Positions 33,314 through 41,456 of a stretch of DNA of 64,000 nucleotides are shown one piece after another. Where the stretch lies: positions 124,001-188,000 of the forward strand of contig NZ_VISR01000012.1 in assembly GCF_007827595.1 (NCBI RefSeq). Reading direction: 5' to 3'. Every line of letters starts with the position of its first letter. Positions within the stretch are counted from its first letter, which is position 1. Made by a program: the position numbers and the translations under genes. A model generated the notes under the pieces. It worked only from the letters and a program-made list of their open reading frames with translations, did no database searches and was not told where the DNA came from. This DNA is from Streptomyces sp. BK340. Its GTDB lineage: Bacteria > Actinomycetota > Actinomycetes > Streptomycetales > Streptomycetaceae.

Positions 33314-35344
33314 ATGTGGGACGACGCGTTTCCGAGTTTCCTGATCGGACTGAGGGAGGGACTCGAAGCCGGCCTCATCGTCTCCATCCTCATCGCCACA
33401 CTCGTGCGGGCCGAGGCGCGCTCGCGGCTGCCGCAGGTGTGGACGGGTGTCCTGGCCGCGATCGCCGTCGCGATGAGCTTCGGCGCGGTCCTCACCTTCA
33501 CCGCCGCGTCCCTCTCCGCGACCGCCCAGGAGGCGTTCGGCGGCACCCTCAGCGTGATCGCCGTCGCGTTCGTCACCGCCATGGTGTTCTGGATGCGCCG
33601 TTCGGCCCGCGGCCTCTCGGGTGAGCTGAGGGAGAAGGTCACCGGCGCGCTCGCGATGGGCACCGGGATGCTGATCCTCACCTCCTTCCTCGCGGTCGGC
33701 CGCGAGGGCCTGGAGACGGCCCTGTTCCTGTGGACCACCGCACGGGCGGCCGGCGAGTCGGCCGGCCCGCTGACCGGCGCCGCCATCGGCCTGGTCCTCG
33801 CGGCGGGCCTGTGCTGGGGTCTGTACCGCCGGGTCCTCAAGATCAACCTGACCAGGTTCTTCACCGCCACCGGCGCCGTCCTCATCGTCATCGCGGCCGG
33901 AGTCCTCGGCTACGGACTGCGCGACCTCCAGGAAGGCGGCGTGCTGCCCGGCGGCACCGCCTACGCGGTCGACCTCACCGGCAGCATGGACGCCGGCTCC
34001 TGGTACAGCACCCTGGTCCAGGGCGTGTTCAACCTGACCCCGGCCATGACCTGGCTGCAGGTCGTGGCCTACGTCGCCTACCTCGTCGTGGTGATGACCC
34101 TGTTCGTCCGCGGGGTCCGCGCCACCACCCCGGAGCCCGCCGCCGAGCGCTCCGGGCCCGAGCCGAAGGCGGCCCGCCCGCAGCGGCGCCGGCCCGTGTG
34201 GGTGATCCCGGCCGCCGTGGTCGCCGTACCCGCCGTGCTCGCCGGACTCGTCGTCGCCCTCTCCCGGCCCAAGCCCGCGGGCGACCAGACCGTCGCCGTG
34301 TCCGGGACCGAGTGCGGCAAGGGCTTCACCGCGCCCAGGCCCGGCCGCCGGACCTTCCGGATGCACAACACCGGCGGCAGGACCTCGGAGGTGTATCTGA
34401 TCGATCCGTCGACCGGTGCGGTCTACGGCGAGATCGAGGGACTGGCCCCCGGCACCACCCGCGACCTGGTCGCCACCGTCGCCGGCGGCACCTACGCCTG
34501 GCGCTGCGTCCCCACCGACGGCAAGGCCGTCACGTCCAGGGCGGTACGGGTCAGCGGCGGCGGAGCGGCCAAGCCGGTCGTCCCCGTCTCCGAACAGGAC
34601 CTCGCCGCACCCCTGAAGGCCTACAAGACCTACGTCGAGCAGGGCCTGGCCACGCTCGTGACCCAGACCCGCACCCTTGACGACGACATCGAGGGCGGCC
34701 ACCTCGACCGGGCCCGCACCGACTGGCTCACCGCCCACCGCACCTACGCCTCCCTCGGCGCCGCCTACGGCACCTTCGAGGACTTCGACCAGAAGATCGA
34801 CGGGCGGCCAGACGGACTGTCCGACGGGGTGCGGGACAAGGACTTCACCGGCTTCCTGCGCCTGGAGCACGGCCTCTGGCACGGGGAGCCGGCCAAGGAC
34901 CTGCGTGCGCCCGCCCAGCAGCTCGCCGACGCGGCCGCGGGACTGCAAAAGGCCTTTTCGGCCCAGGAATTCGACCCTGGCGACCTGCCGTTGCGCGCCC
35001 ACGAGATTCTGGAGAACACCCTCCAGTTCGAGCTGACCGGCGACACCGACCAGGGCAGCGGCACCGGCCTCGCCACCGCCGACGCCAACCTCGCCGGCAC
35101 CCGTGAACTGCTCGGCGTCCTCCAGCCGCTGCTGACCGGCCGCGCACCCCGGCTGCTCCCGACGCTCGACACGGACATCGCCCGGCTCCAGAAGCTCCTG
35201 GACGCGGCCCACGACGGCACCGGCTGGACCCCCGTCGGCCGGGTCGCCGCCACCGACCGGCAGCGCCTCGACGGCGCCACCGGGCAGCTGCTGGAAGACC
35301 TCGCCCCGGTCCCGGACCTCCTCGAGATCCGGAAGTCCGCCTGA
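33314..35344 (+). CDS. efeU: Fused iron transporter: EfeU (FTR1) permease plus EfeO cupredoxin-M75 protein
   Basis: 676 residues. The N-terminal ~285 form a seven-helix FTR1 permease with both REGLE iron motifs (14-18 and 130-134). A further helix (about 290-312, WVIPAAVVAVPAVLAGLVVA) leads outside to a cupredoxin-like segment (GTECGKGF, TYAWRCVP) and then a helical EfeO/M75 domain with EHGLW and the AHEILENTLQFEL motif. In most bacteria EfeO is a separate secreted protein; here substrate capture and permease are one chain. ATG 33314 follows ggaggg; the TTG at 33296 is not needed. The stop shares a base with the efeB start. Confidence 0.88.
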   Translation: MWDDAFPSFLIGLREGLEAGLIVSILIATLVRAEARSRLPQVWTGVLAAIAVAMSFGAVLTFTAASLSATAQEAFGGTLSVIAVAFVTAMVFWMRRSARGLSGELREKVTGALAMGTGMLILTSFLAVGREGLETALFLWTTARAAGESAGPLTGAAIGLVLAAGLCWGLYRRVLKINLTRFFTATGAVLIVIAAGVLGYGLRDLQEGGVLPGGTAYAVDLTGSMDAGSWYSTLVQGVFNLTPAMTWLQVVAYVAYLVVVMTLFVRGVRATTPEPAAERSGPEPKAARPQRRRPVWVIPAAVVAVPAVLAGLVVALSRPKPAGDQTVAVSGTECGKGFTAPRPGRRTFRMHNTGGRTSEVYLIDPSTGAVYGEIEGLAPGTTRDLVATVAGGTYAWRCVPTDGKAVTSRAVRVSGGGAAKPVVPVSEQDLAAPLKAYKTYVEQGLATLVTQTRTLDDDIEGGHLDRARTDWLTAHRTYASLGAAYGTFEDFDQKIDGRPDGLSDGVRDKDFTGFLRLEHGLWHGEPAKDLRAPAQQLADAAAGLQKAFSAQEFDPGDLPLRAHEILENTLQFELTGDTDQGSGTGLATADANLAGTRELLGVLQPLLTGRAPRLLPTLDTDIARLQKLLDAAHDGTGWTPVGRVAATDRQRLDGATGQLLEDLAPVPDLLEIRKSA

Positions 35345-36645
35345 TGACCACCGCGCACCCGCACCCCGAAGGGAACCCTCCGATGCCCTCTGCCGACACC
35401 CCCGCCTGCCCGGCCCGCCGTTCCTTGGTGCGGACCGCGCTGGGCGCCGGAGCCGCCGGTGCGGTCCTGGCCGGCGGCGGCTTCGCGCTCGCCGGGAGCG
35501 GCGGCACGGCCCAGGCGCAGGACACGGGCACGGACAGCGGTGCGAAGGTCCCCTTCCACGGCGCCCACCAGGCCGGCATCGTCACCCCGGCGCCGGCCGC
35601 GGCCACCTTCGTCTCCTTCGACGTCATCACCGAGGACCGCAAGGGCCTCGCCGACCTGCTGCGGACCATCACCGAGCGGGCCCGCTTCCTCACCTCCGGC
35701 GGCACCCCCGCCGACCTCGGCGTCGGTGCGCCGCCCTCCGACAACGGCATCCTCGGCCCCGAGGTCCCCTCGGACGCCCTGACCGTCACGGTCGGCGTCG
35801 GCGCCTCCCTCTTCGACGACCGCTACGGCCTCGCCAGGGCCAGGCCCGCCCGGCTGACCCCGATGCGGACCTTCCCGAACGACAACCTGAACGCGGCCGA
35901 ATGCCACGGCGACCTGTCCCTCCAGCTGTGCGCGAACAGCCAGGACACCGTGCTGCACGCCCTGCGTGACATCGCCCGGCACACCCGCGGCGCCATGCAG
36001 ATCAAGTGGCGCATCGACGGCTTCCAGAACACCCCGCGCCCCACCGGAGCCCAGCGCAACCTGCTCGGCTTCAAGGACGGCATCGCCAACCCGGACGTCA
36101 CCTCGGCCCGCGAGACCGACCGGCTGATCTGGGTCGGCGCCGGGCAGGGCGAGCCGGCCTGGGCCGAGGGCGGCAGCTACCAGGTGATCCGGATCATCCG
36201 GATGCTCGTGGAGTTCTGGGACCGGGTCTCGCTGACCGAGCAGGAGAAGATGTTCGGCCGCCGCAAGGACACCGGCGCCCCGCTCGACGGCGCCAGGGAG
36301 ACCGACATCCCCGACTACACCAAGGACCCGCACGGCACCGCGATCCCGGTCGACGCCCACATCCGCCTCGCCAACCCGCGCACCGCGAAGACCGACAGCT
36401 CCCGCATCCTGCGCCGCGGCTACAACTACGACCGGGGCGTGGACAAGGTCGGCAACCTCGACATGGGCCTGGCCTTCTGCTGCTACCAGCAGGACGTCAA
36501 GCGGCAGTTCGAGGCCGTACAGACGCGGCTGATCGACGAACCCCTGGTCGACTACATCTCCCCGACGGGCGGCGGCTACTTCTTCGCCCTGCCCGGCGTG
36601 CGCGACGGGCGGGACTGGCTCGGCCGCGGCCTGCTCTCCGTCTGA
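35344..36645 (+). CDS. efeB: EfeB, Tat-exported DyP-type peroxidase/deferrochelatase
   Basis: 433 residues with a twin-arginine signal (ARRSLVRTAL then a hydrophobic Ala/Gly stretch ending AQAQD). DyP hallmarks are LLGFKDGIANP (distal GxxDG), HIRLANPRT (proximal haem His) and RILRRGYNYDRG. The protein oxidises Fe(II) or removes iron from haem outside the cell. The start codon overlaps the EfeUO stop (TGATG); an alternative ATG at 35383 would still keep the twin arginines. Third functional part of the acid-type ferrous uptake system. Confidence 0.9.
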   Translation: MTTAHPHPEGNPPMPSADTPACPARRSLVRTALGAGAAGAVLAGGGFALAGSGGTAQAQDTGTDSGAKVPFHGAHQAGIVTPAPAAATFVSFDVITEDRKGLADLLRTITERARFLTSGGTPADLGVGAPPSDNGILGPEVPSDALTVTVGVGASLFDDRYGLARARPARLTPMRTFPNDNLNAAECHGDLSLQLCANSQDTVLHALRDIARHTRGAMQIKWRIDGFQNTPRPTGAQRNLLGFKDGIANPDVTSARETDRLIWVGAGQGEPAWAEGGSYQVIRIIRMLVEFWDRVSLTEQEKMFGRRKDTGAPLDGARETDIPDYTKDPHGTAIPVDAHIRLANPRTAKTDSSRILRRGYNYDRGVDKVGNLDMGLAFCCYQQDVKRQFEAVQTRLIDEPLVDYISPTGGGYFFALPGVRDGRDWLGRGLLSV

Positions 36646-36663
36646 GCGTCCCTCGGCCACGGT

Positions 36664-36684
36664 CTTTCCCTCCCCATGGGAAAG
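36664..36684 (+). terminator. Hairpin after efeB
   Basis: CTTTCCC (36664-36670) and GGGAAAG (36678-36684), 7-nt loop, 19 bases past the stop. Modest stem, no T-run; probable 3' end of the iron operon. Confidence 0.4.
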
Positions 36685-36701
36685 GCCTGCCGCGGGCTTT
36701 A

Positions 36702-36718
36702 CTGCACATTAGTTGCAA
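36702..36718. promoter_or_regulatory. Nur-box-like site before the nickel permease
   Basis: CTGCAC-ATTAG-TTGCAA fits the published Streptomyces Nur box (tTGCaa-N5-ttGCAA) at 10 of 12 defined positions with the exact 5-bp spacing. It lies ~70 bp upstream of a nickel/cobalt permease, the expected target of the nickel-responsive Fur-family repressor. Confidence 0.65.
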
Positions 36719-36786
36719 CTGCGGGAGGATGGCACAAGGCTGTGCAACGCAGCCGTAGCCGCTGCACCGAAGGAACACCCTCCCCC

Positions 36787-37956
36787 ATGACGGCCGCCCC
36801 TGGTTCCGCTCCGTCCCTCCCCGCTCAGGGCGACGCCCCGCGTTCGGCCTGGCACCGCGTCCGTGGCTCCATGACGCGGCAGGAGTGGACCAGGGTCGGC
36901 GGTATGGCCGCCTTCGTGCTCGCGCTGCACGTGATCGGCTGGGGCACGCTGGTCGGGATCGTCGCCCCGGATCACCTCAGCGCCGGCACCGGAACCGCCG
37001 GCACCCCGGCGACGTTCGGCATCGGCATCGGCGTGACCGCCTACACGCTCGGCATGCGGCACGCCTTCGACGCCGACCACATCGCGGCGATCGACAACAC
37101 CACCCGCAAGCTGATGGGGGAGGGGCAGCGCCCGCTGTCGGTCGGCTTCTGGTTCTCGCTCGGCCACTCCAGCGTCGTCCTCGGCCTGACACTGCTGCTC
37201 TCCCTCGGCATGAAGGCCCTGGACGGACCGGTCCGCGACGACCACTCCCGGCTGCACGAGGTCACCGGCCTGATCGGTACGACGGTCTCCGGCACCTTCC
37301 TCTACCTCATCGCCGGGATCAACCTCGTCATCCTGGCCGGCATCTGGAAGGTGTTCCGGCAGATGCGCTCCGGCCGGTTCGACGAGGCCGCCCTGGAGGC
37401 GCAGCTCGACAACCGGGGCTTCATGAACCGCCTCCTCGGCCGGGTCACCGGGTCGATCACCAAGCCGTGGCAGATGTACCCGCTGGGCCTGCTGTTCGGC
37501 CTCGGCTTCGACACGGCCACGGAGATCGCCCTGCTGGTCCTCGCCGGTTCCGGCGCCGCCTCCGGCCTGCCCTGGTACGCGATCCTCTGCCTCCCCGTCC
37601 TCTTCGCGGCAGGCATGTCGCTGCTCGACACCATCGACGGCTCGTTCATGAACTTCGCCTACGGATGGGCGTTCTCCAAGCCGGTCCGCAAGGTCTACTA
37701 CAACCTCACCGTCACCGGTCTGTCCGTCGCCGTCGCCCTCGTCATCGGCACCGTCGAACTCCTCGGCCTGCTCGCCGACAGGCTGGACCTGCACGGCGCG
37801 TTCTGGGACTGGATCTCGGGCCTCGACCTCAACACGGTCGGCTTCGTCATCGTCGGCCTGTTCTTCGCCACCTGGGCGATCGCCCTGCTGGTGTGGAAGG
37901 CGGGCCGCGTCGAAGAGAAGTGGACGGCGGGCCTGGCGGAGGGGTCCGCGGACTAG
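36787..37956 (+). CDS. HoxN/NiCoT-family nickel-cobalt permease
   Basis: 389 residues, eight helices. The signature RHAFDADHIAAIDNTTRK in helix II is intact, as are FSLGHSSVV (helix III), LGFDTATEIALL (helix V) and SLLDTIDGSFM. These enzymes import Ni2+ or Co2+ at high affinity for urease, hydrogenase or Ni-SOD; Streptomyces uses Ni-SOD. A Nur-like box stands upstream. The stop codon TAG shares its last base with the left end of a 19-bp inverted repeat, so the final residues may have been shaped by an insertion. Confidence 0.9.
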   Translation: MTAAPGSAPSLPAQGDAPRSAWHRVRGSMTRQEWTRVGGMAAFVLALHVIGWGTLVGIVAPDHLSAGTGTAGTPATFGIGIGVTAYTLGMRHAFDADHIAAIDNTTRKLMGEGQRPLSVGFWFSLGHSSVVLGLTLLLSLGMKALDGPVRDDHSRLHEVTGLIGTTVSGTFLYLIAGINLVILAGIWKVFRQMRSGRFDEAALEAQLDNRGFMNRLLGRVTGSITKPWQMYPLGLLFGLGFDTATEIALLVLAGSGAASGLPWYAILCLPVLFAAGMSLLDTIDGSFMNFAYGWAFSKPVRKVYYNLTVTGLSVAVALVIGTVELLGLLADRLDLHGAFWDWISGLDLNTVGFVIVGLFFATWAIALLVWKAGRVEEKWTAGLAEGSAD

Positions 37957-38105
37957 GGGTTTCGTTTGGATCAGCCCGGGTCCGTGACGCCCGGCACGGC
38001 ACCTCGCCGCGTTGTCGGACCACCCGGGTACGCCCGGTACGCGGGTGCTCCTCCGCCTTGCGATGCACCGCACCGGACGCCGCGGCCTGATCCAAACGAA
38101 ACCCC
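37956..38105. mobile_element. 150-bp MITE-like element with 19-bp terminal inverted repeats
   Basis: GGGGTTTCGTTTGGATCAG (37956-37974) is repeated exactly in inverse orientation at 38087-38105; 112 non-coding bases lie between. No clear target duplication is visible (flanks CTA / CTG). Such an exact 19-bp pair at this spacing is characteristic of a non-autonomous insertion element; a very large terminator stem is the alternative. The rest of 38106-38223 shows nothing recognisable. Confidence 0.5.
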
Positions 38106-38223
38106 CTGGCGCTCCGTCAAGATCGCATAAATTCCCCACGTCACCCATGGTGCGCGGCTCCCTTGCGGCGGCACACTGCGCTGCCGGCGTGATCCGCTGC
38201 CGGCGCCTCGGGAGGGACCAGGG

Positions 38224-38763
38224 ATGTACGCACTCGCCTCGCAGCCGATGCCGGCGCCGGACTCTGCTCTGTTCGACCTGACGTGGGGGCTCGGCGCCAC
38301 CGTGACGGGCTGGGTGGCGCTGATCAATCCGCGCGGCATCCTCGAATGGATCGCGCTGCGGCGGGGCAACGGCGGGAAGGTGTGGCCGGGCCGCGTGGCC
38401 GGTGGCGTGTTCGCCGTGCTGGGCCCGGTGGAGGCGATCAAGGGGATCCACCATCTGCTGGCGCTGAAGGGTGCGGAGCGGCCCACGGTGTTCCACCGGA
38501 CGTCCGGTCTCTCCCCGGTCCTCGCCACCGTCATGATCGTGGCCGTGGTGCTCGTCGCGGTCCATGCCTGGCGCACCAACGAGTTCCTCCAGGAGGCCTG
38601 GACGGCGGGCGGCCTGCCCCGAACCTGTGCCGTCCTGGCCACCCTCGCGGCCCTGTTGTTCGTCGCCTTCACCGTCTTCGGCTTCCTGACGGCCGGCATT
38701 CTCTGCTCCGCCGCGGCCGGAGTGGCTACGGTCGGCCTCGTCCTGCTCCGTGGCCGCGTCTAG
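38224..38763 (+). CDS. Hypothetical four-helix membrane protein
   Basis: 179 residues, unrecognised. Four hydrophobic segments are visible: about 20-35, 60-75 (PGRVAGGVFAVLGPVEAIKG), 97-115 and 135-175. gggagg precedes the ATG at good distance. The stop lies inside the same CTAG as the stop of the convergent gene, so the two genes overlap tail to tail by 4 bases. No operon partner. Confidence 0.65.
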   Translation: MYALASQPMPAPDSALFDLTWGLGATVTGWVALINPRGILEWIALRRGNGGKVWPGRVAGGVFAVLGPVEAIKGIHHLLALKGAERPTVFHRTSGLSPVLATVMIVAVVLVAVHAWRTNEFLQEAWTAGGLPRTCAVLATLAALLFVAFTVFGFLTAGILCSAAAGVATVGLVLLRGRV

Positions 38764-39719
38764 GCCCGCACCCCGAACTCCTTGCGCCACTTGGTCAGTT
38801 GCTGCGCCGGATCGCCCGTGAACGACCACGGGGTGCGGGTGGCGCGGCGGCCCAGCAGCCGGAGCAGGGACGCGGCGACGTCCGCCGTGCCGGCCAGACA
38901 GGCCGCGTGCGCCAGGTGGCTGAGGTCGCGCAGCTCGGTCGGGGCCGGATTGCTGTCCGGGCGGCCCCGTACCCAGCGCTCCCAGGTGCGCCGTACGTCG
39001 TTGACCGCGCCGTCGTGGTCCCAGTGCTGGCCCAGGCCGACCGAGCCCTGCCGGCCGGAGGCGGCGTCGAGGGCATAGCGGTACTCCTCGACCCGGGCGT
39101 ACTGGACCAGCACCGGCAGCGGGCAGCCGGGCGGTGCCACGCCGGCCGCGTCCCGGGCGAAGTCGTACATCAGGCCGTGCGTGCCGTGCCAGCGGGCCGA
39201 GTAGTAGTGCAGGACCTGCAGGTGGCCCTCCACGGTGTACGGGTCCCGCCGGTGCAACTCGTCCCACCAGCGGGCCAGTTCCTGCCGCCGTACCCCTGTC
39301 GGATACAGCCGGGCGACGGAGATCAGCGACACCCACGGCGTCGGGTCCTCGGGGCAGGCCTCGGCGGCGTGCAGGCAGGCCAGCACCGCGGCGTCGATGC
39401 GGTCCCGGTCGATCGGCACACCCCGCCCTGCGGAGATGGCCAGGTGGAACGCCCGGGCCGTCTCCGTCGCCGCGCGCAGCACCTGCGCGTCCGCGTTGCC
39501 GGGCTCGGCGGCCAGCCACGACTCCACCGTCGAACTGCTCGCGCAGGCCTGCGCCAGCAGCCGCACCCGGTGGCCGCGCAGCGTCCGGTCCTCACCGGTG
39601 ACCCACAGCAGGTCCCTGAGGCCCTGCCAGCGGCCGATGACGATGTCCTGCCGGGCGGAGGTGAGCCGCCCGTCCCCGCAGTCGGGGTCGAAATCGGGCG
39701 TGAAACGGTCTCGCGCCAT
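38760..39719 (-). CDS. Hypothetical protein, helical, coupled to an APC permease
   Basis: 319 residues, soluble, Trp- and Arg-rich, with TPR-like helical pairs (VLACLHAAEACPEDPTPWVS, LLRLLGRRAT). Not a family I recognise. The ATG has GAGGGAG at the right spacing and lies 11 bp after the permease stop, so it belongs to the permease operon. A role in handling or signalling the permease substrate is possible but unsupported. Confidence 0.7.
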   Translation of the reverse strand: MARDRFTPDFDPDCGDGRLTSARQDIVIGRWQGLRDLLWVTGEDRTLRGHRVRLLAQACASSSTVESWLAAEPGNADAQVLRAATETARAFHLAISAGRGVPIDRDRIDAAVLACLHAAEACPEDPTPWVSLISVARLYPTGVRRQELARWWDELHRRDPYTVEGHLQVLHYYSARWHGTHGLMYDFARDAAGVAPPGCPLPVLVQYARVEEYRYALDAASGRQGSVGLGQHWDHDGAVNDVRRTWERWVRGRPDSNPAPTELRDLSHLAHAACLAGTADVAASLLRLLGRRATRTPWSFTGDPAQQLTKWRKEFGVRA

Positions 39720-39730
39720 CGGGATCTCCC

Positions 39731-41200
39731 TCAGAAGTCGGTGGGGAGACCCTCGTGCGGCCGGGACGGCACACCGGCGCCGTCGGCAACGTACTCCGCC
39801 TCCACGGTCCGGGTCGCGTCCAGCTTCGCTGGCCGGTAGTAGTCGCTGCCCTGCCGCCAGTACCAGAGCATCGGAACGAGCCCGACGGCCAGTCCGCCGA
39901 TGCCGATCGCGATCGCGGCGCCGCTCAGCTCGCCCAGCGACTCGACGAAGATCCAGAACATGAACACGGCGCCGAACAGCGGCCACAGCCCCCCGAGCAG
40001 GAAGTTGGCCGGCGACTTCAGCAGCATCTTGCGGTAGGCGACGACCACCGCGAGACCGGCGAGGCCGTAGTAGACGGCGATCTGCAGGCCGATCGCCGAG
40101 ATCGCGTCGGAGAGGATCTCGCCCACCGAGCCGAGCGCGTTGGAGGCGATGAACATCGCCAGCGCGACCCCGCCGACCACCACGATCGCCACCCACGGGG
40201 TGTTCCAGGTGCGGTGCACCCGGCCCAGCGCGGTCGGCATCGTGCGGTCGCGGCCCATCGCGAACAGCGAGCGCGTGACCTGGATGAGCGTCGTCTCCAG
40301 CGTGGCGATGGTGGACAGCATCACGGACACGATGAGCAGCTTGCCGCCCCAGCCCGGCCAGATCTCCTCGCCCAGCACCGCGAGCACGTTGGCGTCGTTC
40401 TCCTCGATCTGCTTCGAGGTCAGGATGACGTTCACCGCGATGGTGAACACCTCGAACAGCAGGAAGACGATCCCGACCCCGATCAGGCCGGCCAGTCCTG
40501 TCGTACGACGGCTGTTGCGGGTCTCCTCGCTGAGGTTGCTGGTGACGTCCCAGCCCCAGTAGTAGAACGCGGCGAGCAGTGCGCCGGACGCGAACCCGCC
40601 CATGCCGTCGAAGTGGGAGAAGCCCAGCCAGGACCAGTCGAAGGCGCGGGCGTTGTCCGTGTGGAAGACGGCGAGTACCGCGAACAGTGCCAGAATTCCC
40701 AGCTCCACACCGGACATGAGCAGCTGGGCGCGTACGGTGAGCCGGGCCCCGCCGAGCACCACGCCCAGCATGACGAGGAACCACGCCGCGCCGACCACCG
40801 TGGACAGCGCCGTGTTGTCGGCGAGCTTTGCGTCGAAGAGGGCCAGTGTCATCGATCCGGCGGGCAGCGAACCGGCCACCATGAAGATGGTCGCCGAGAT
40901 CACCAGCGCCCAGCCGCTGATGAAGCCCAGGAACGGATGGAGGGTGCGGCCCACCCAGGAGTAGCTGGCGCCCGCGTTGACGTCGATCCGGCTGAGGTAG
41001 CTGAACGCCAGGGCTATGCCCAGCATCGGTATCGCGCAGTACAGCAGGGCGGCCGGGCTTGCCAGTCCCACCGCGCCGACGAGGACGGCGGTGGTCGCGG
41101 CCAGCGAGTACGCCGGCGCGCTGCCGGCGACCGCCATCACCACGGTGTCGAACGTGCCGAGGACATTGGCCTGCAGCCCTCTGCCCCTGTTGTTGCTCAT
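39731..41200 (-). CDS. APC-superfamily amino acid permease
   Basis: 489 residues and 12 helices. The opening helix GTFDTVVMAVAGSAPAYSLA and the FYYWGWDVTSNLSEETRNSR stretch (helix 6) are typical of amino-acid/GABA/metabolite transporters of the YhfM type. ATG 41200 (MSNNRGRG) is chosen over an in-frame start at 41233. A well-formed promoter lies ~190 bp upstream. Substrate unknown. Confidence 0.87.
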   Translation of the reverse strand: MSNNRGRGLQANVLGTFDTVVMAVAGSAPAYSLAATTAVLVGAVGLASPAALLYCAIPMLGIALAFSYLSRIDVNAGASYSWVGRTLHPFLGFISGWALVISATIFMVAGSLPAGSMTLALFDAKLADNTALSTVVGAAWFLVMLGVVLGGARLTVRAQLLMSGVELGILALFAVLAVFHTDNARAFDWSWLGFSHFDGMGGFASGALLAAFYYWGWDVTSNLSEETRNSRRTTGLAGLIGVGIVFLLFEVFTIAVNVILTSKQIEENDANVLAVLGEEIWPGWGGKLLIVSVMLSTIATLETTLIQVTRSLFAMGRDRTMPTALGRVHRTWNTPWVAIVVVGGVALAMFIASNALGSVGEILSDAISAIGLQIAVYYGLAGLAVVVAYRKMLLKSPANFLLGGLWPLFGAVFMFWIFVESLGELSGAAIAIGIGGLAVGLVPMLWYWRQGSDYYRPAKLDATRTVEAEYVADGAGVPSRPHEGLPTDF

Positions 41201-41386
41201 GGTCGTGCCGCTTTCCGTTTGTGCACGGCGCACGGGCGCCCGGCCCTACGGCGTGCAGGTGGGGGGTGGACCCGCCTCGTACCCGAAAAGGGATGGCCTC
41301 GGGTCGGGAGCCGGTCAGGAAGAACGGGGGTGGATGAACACACCGTGCTGCCGAGCGTCGGCGGACGGTCACCGTGTGTGGGTGTG

Positions 41387-41414
41387 ACTATAGCGGCACT
41401 CATTGACCTTTCAA
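41387..41414 (-). promoter_or_regulatory. Consensus-like promoter of the APC permease operon
   Basis: On the minus strand TTGAAA (41409-41414) and TATAGT (41387-41392) are 16 bp apart; each differs from the HrdB consensus by one base. It leaves a leader of ~180 nt before the ATG at 41200, in which nothing structured was noticed. Confidence 0.6.
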
Positions 41415-41456
41415 GATGACCAACCGGTAACGTCCACTGACCTGTTCTGATACCGC

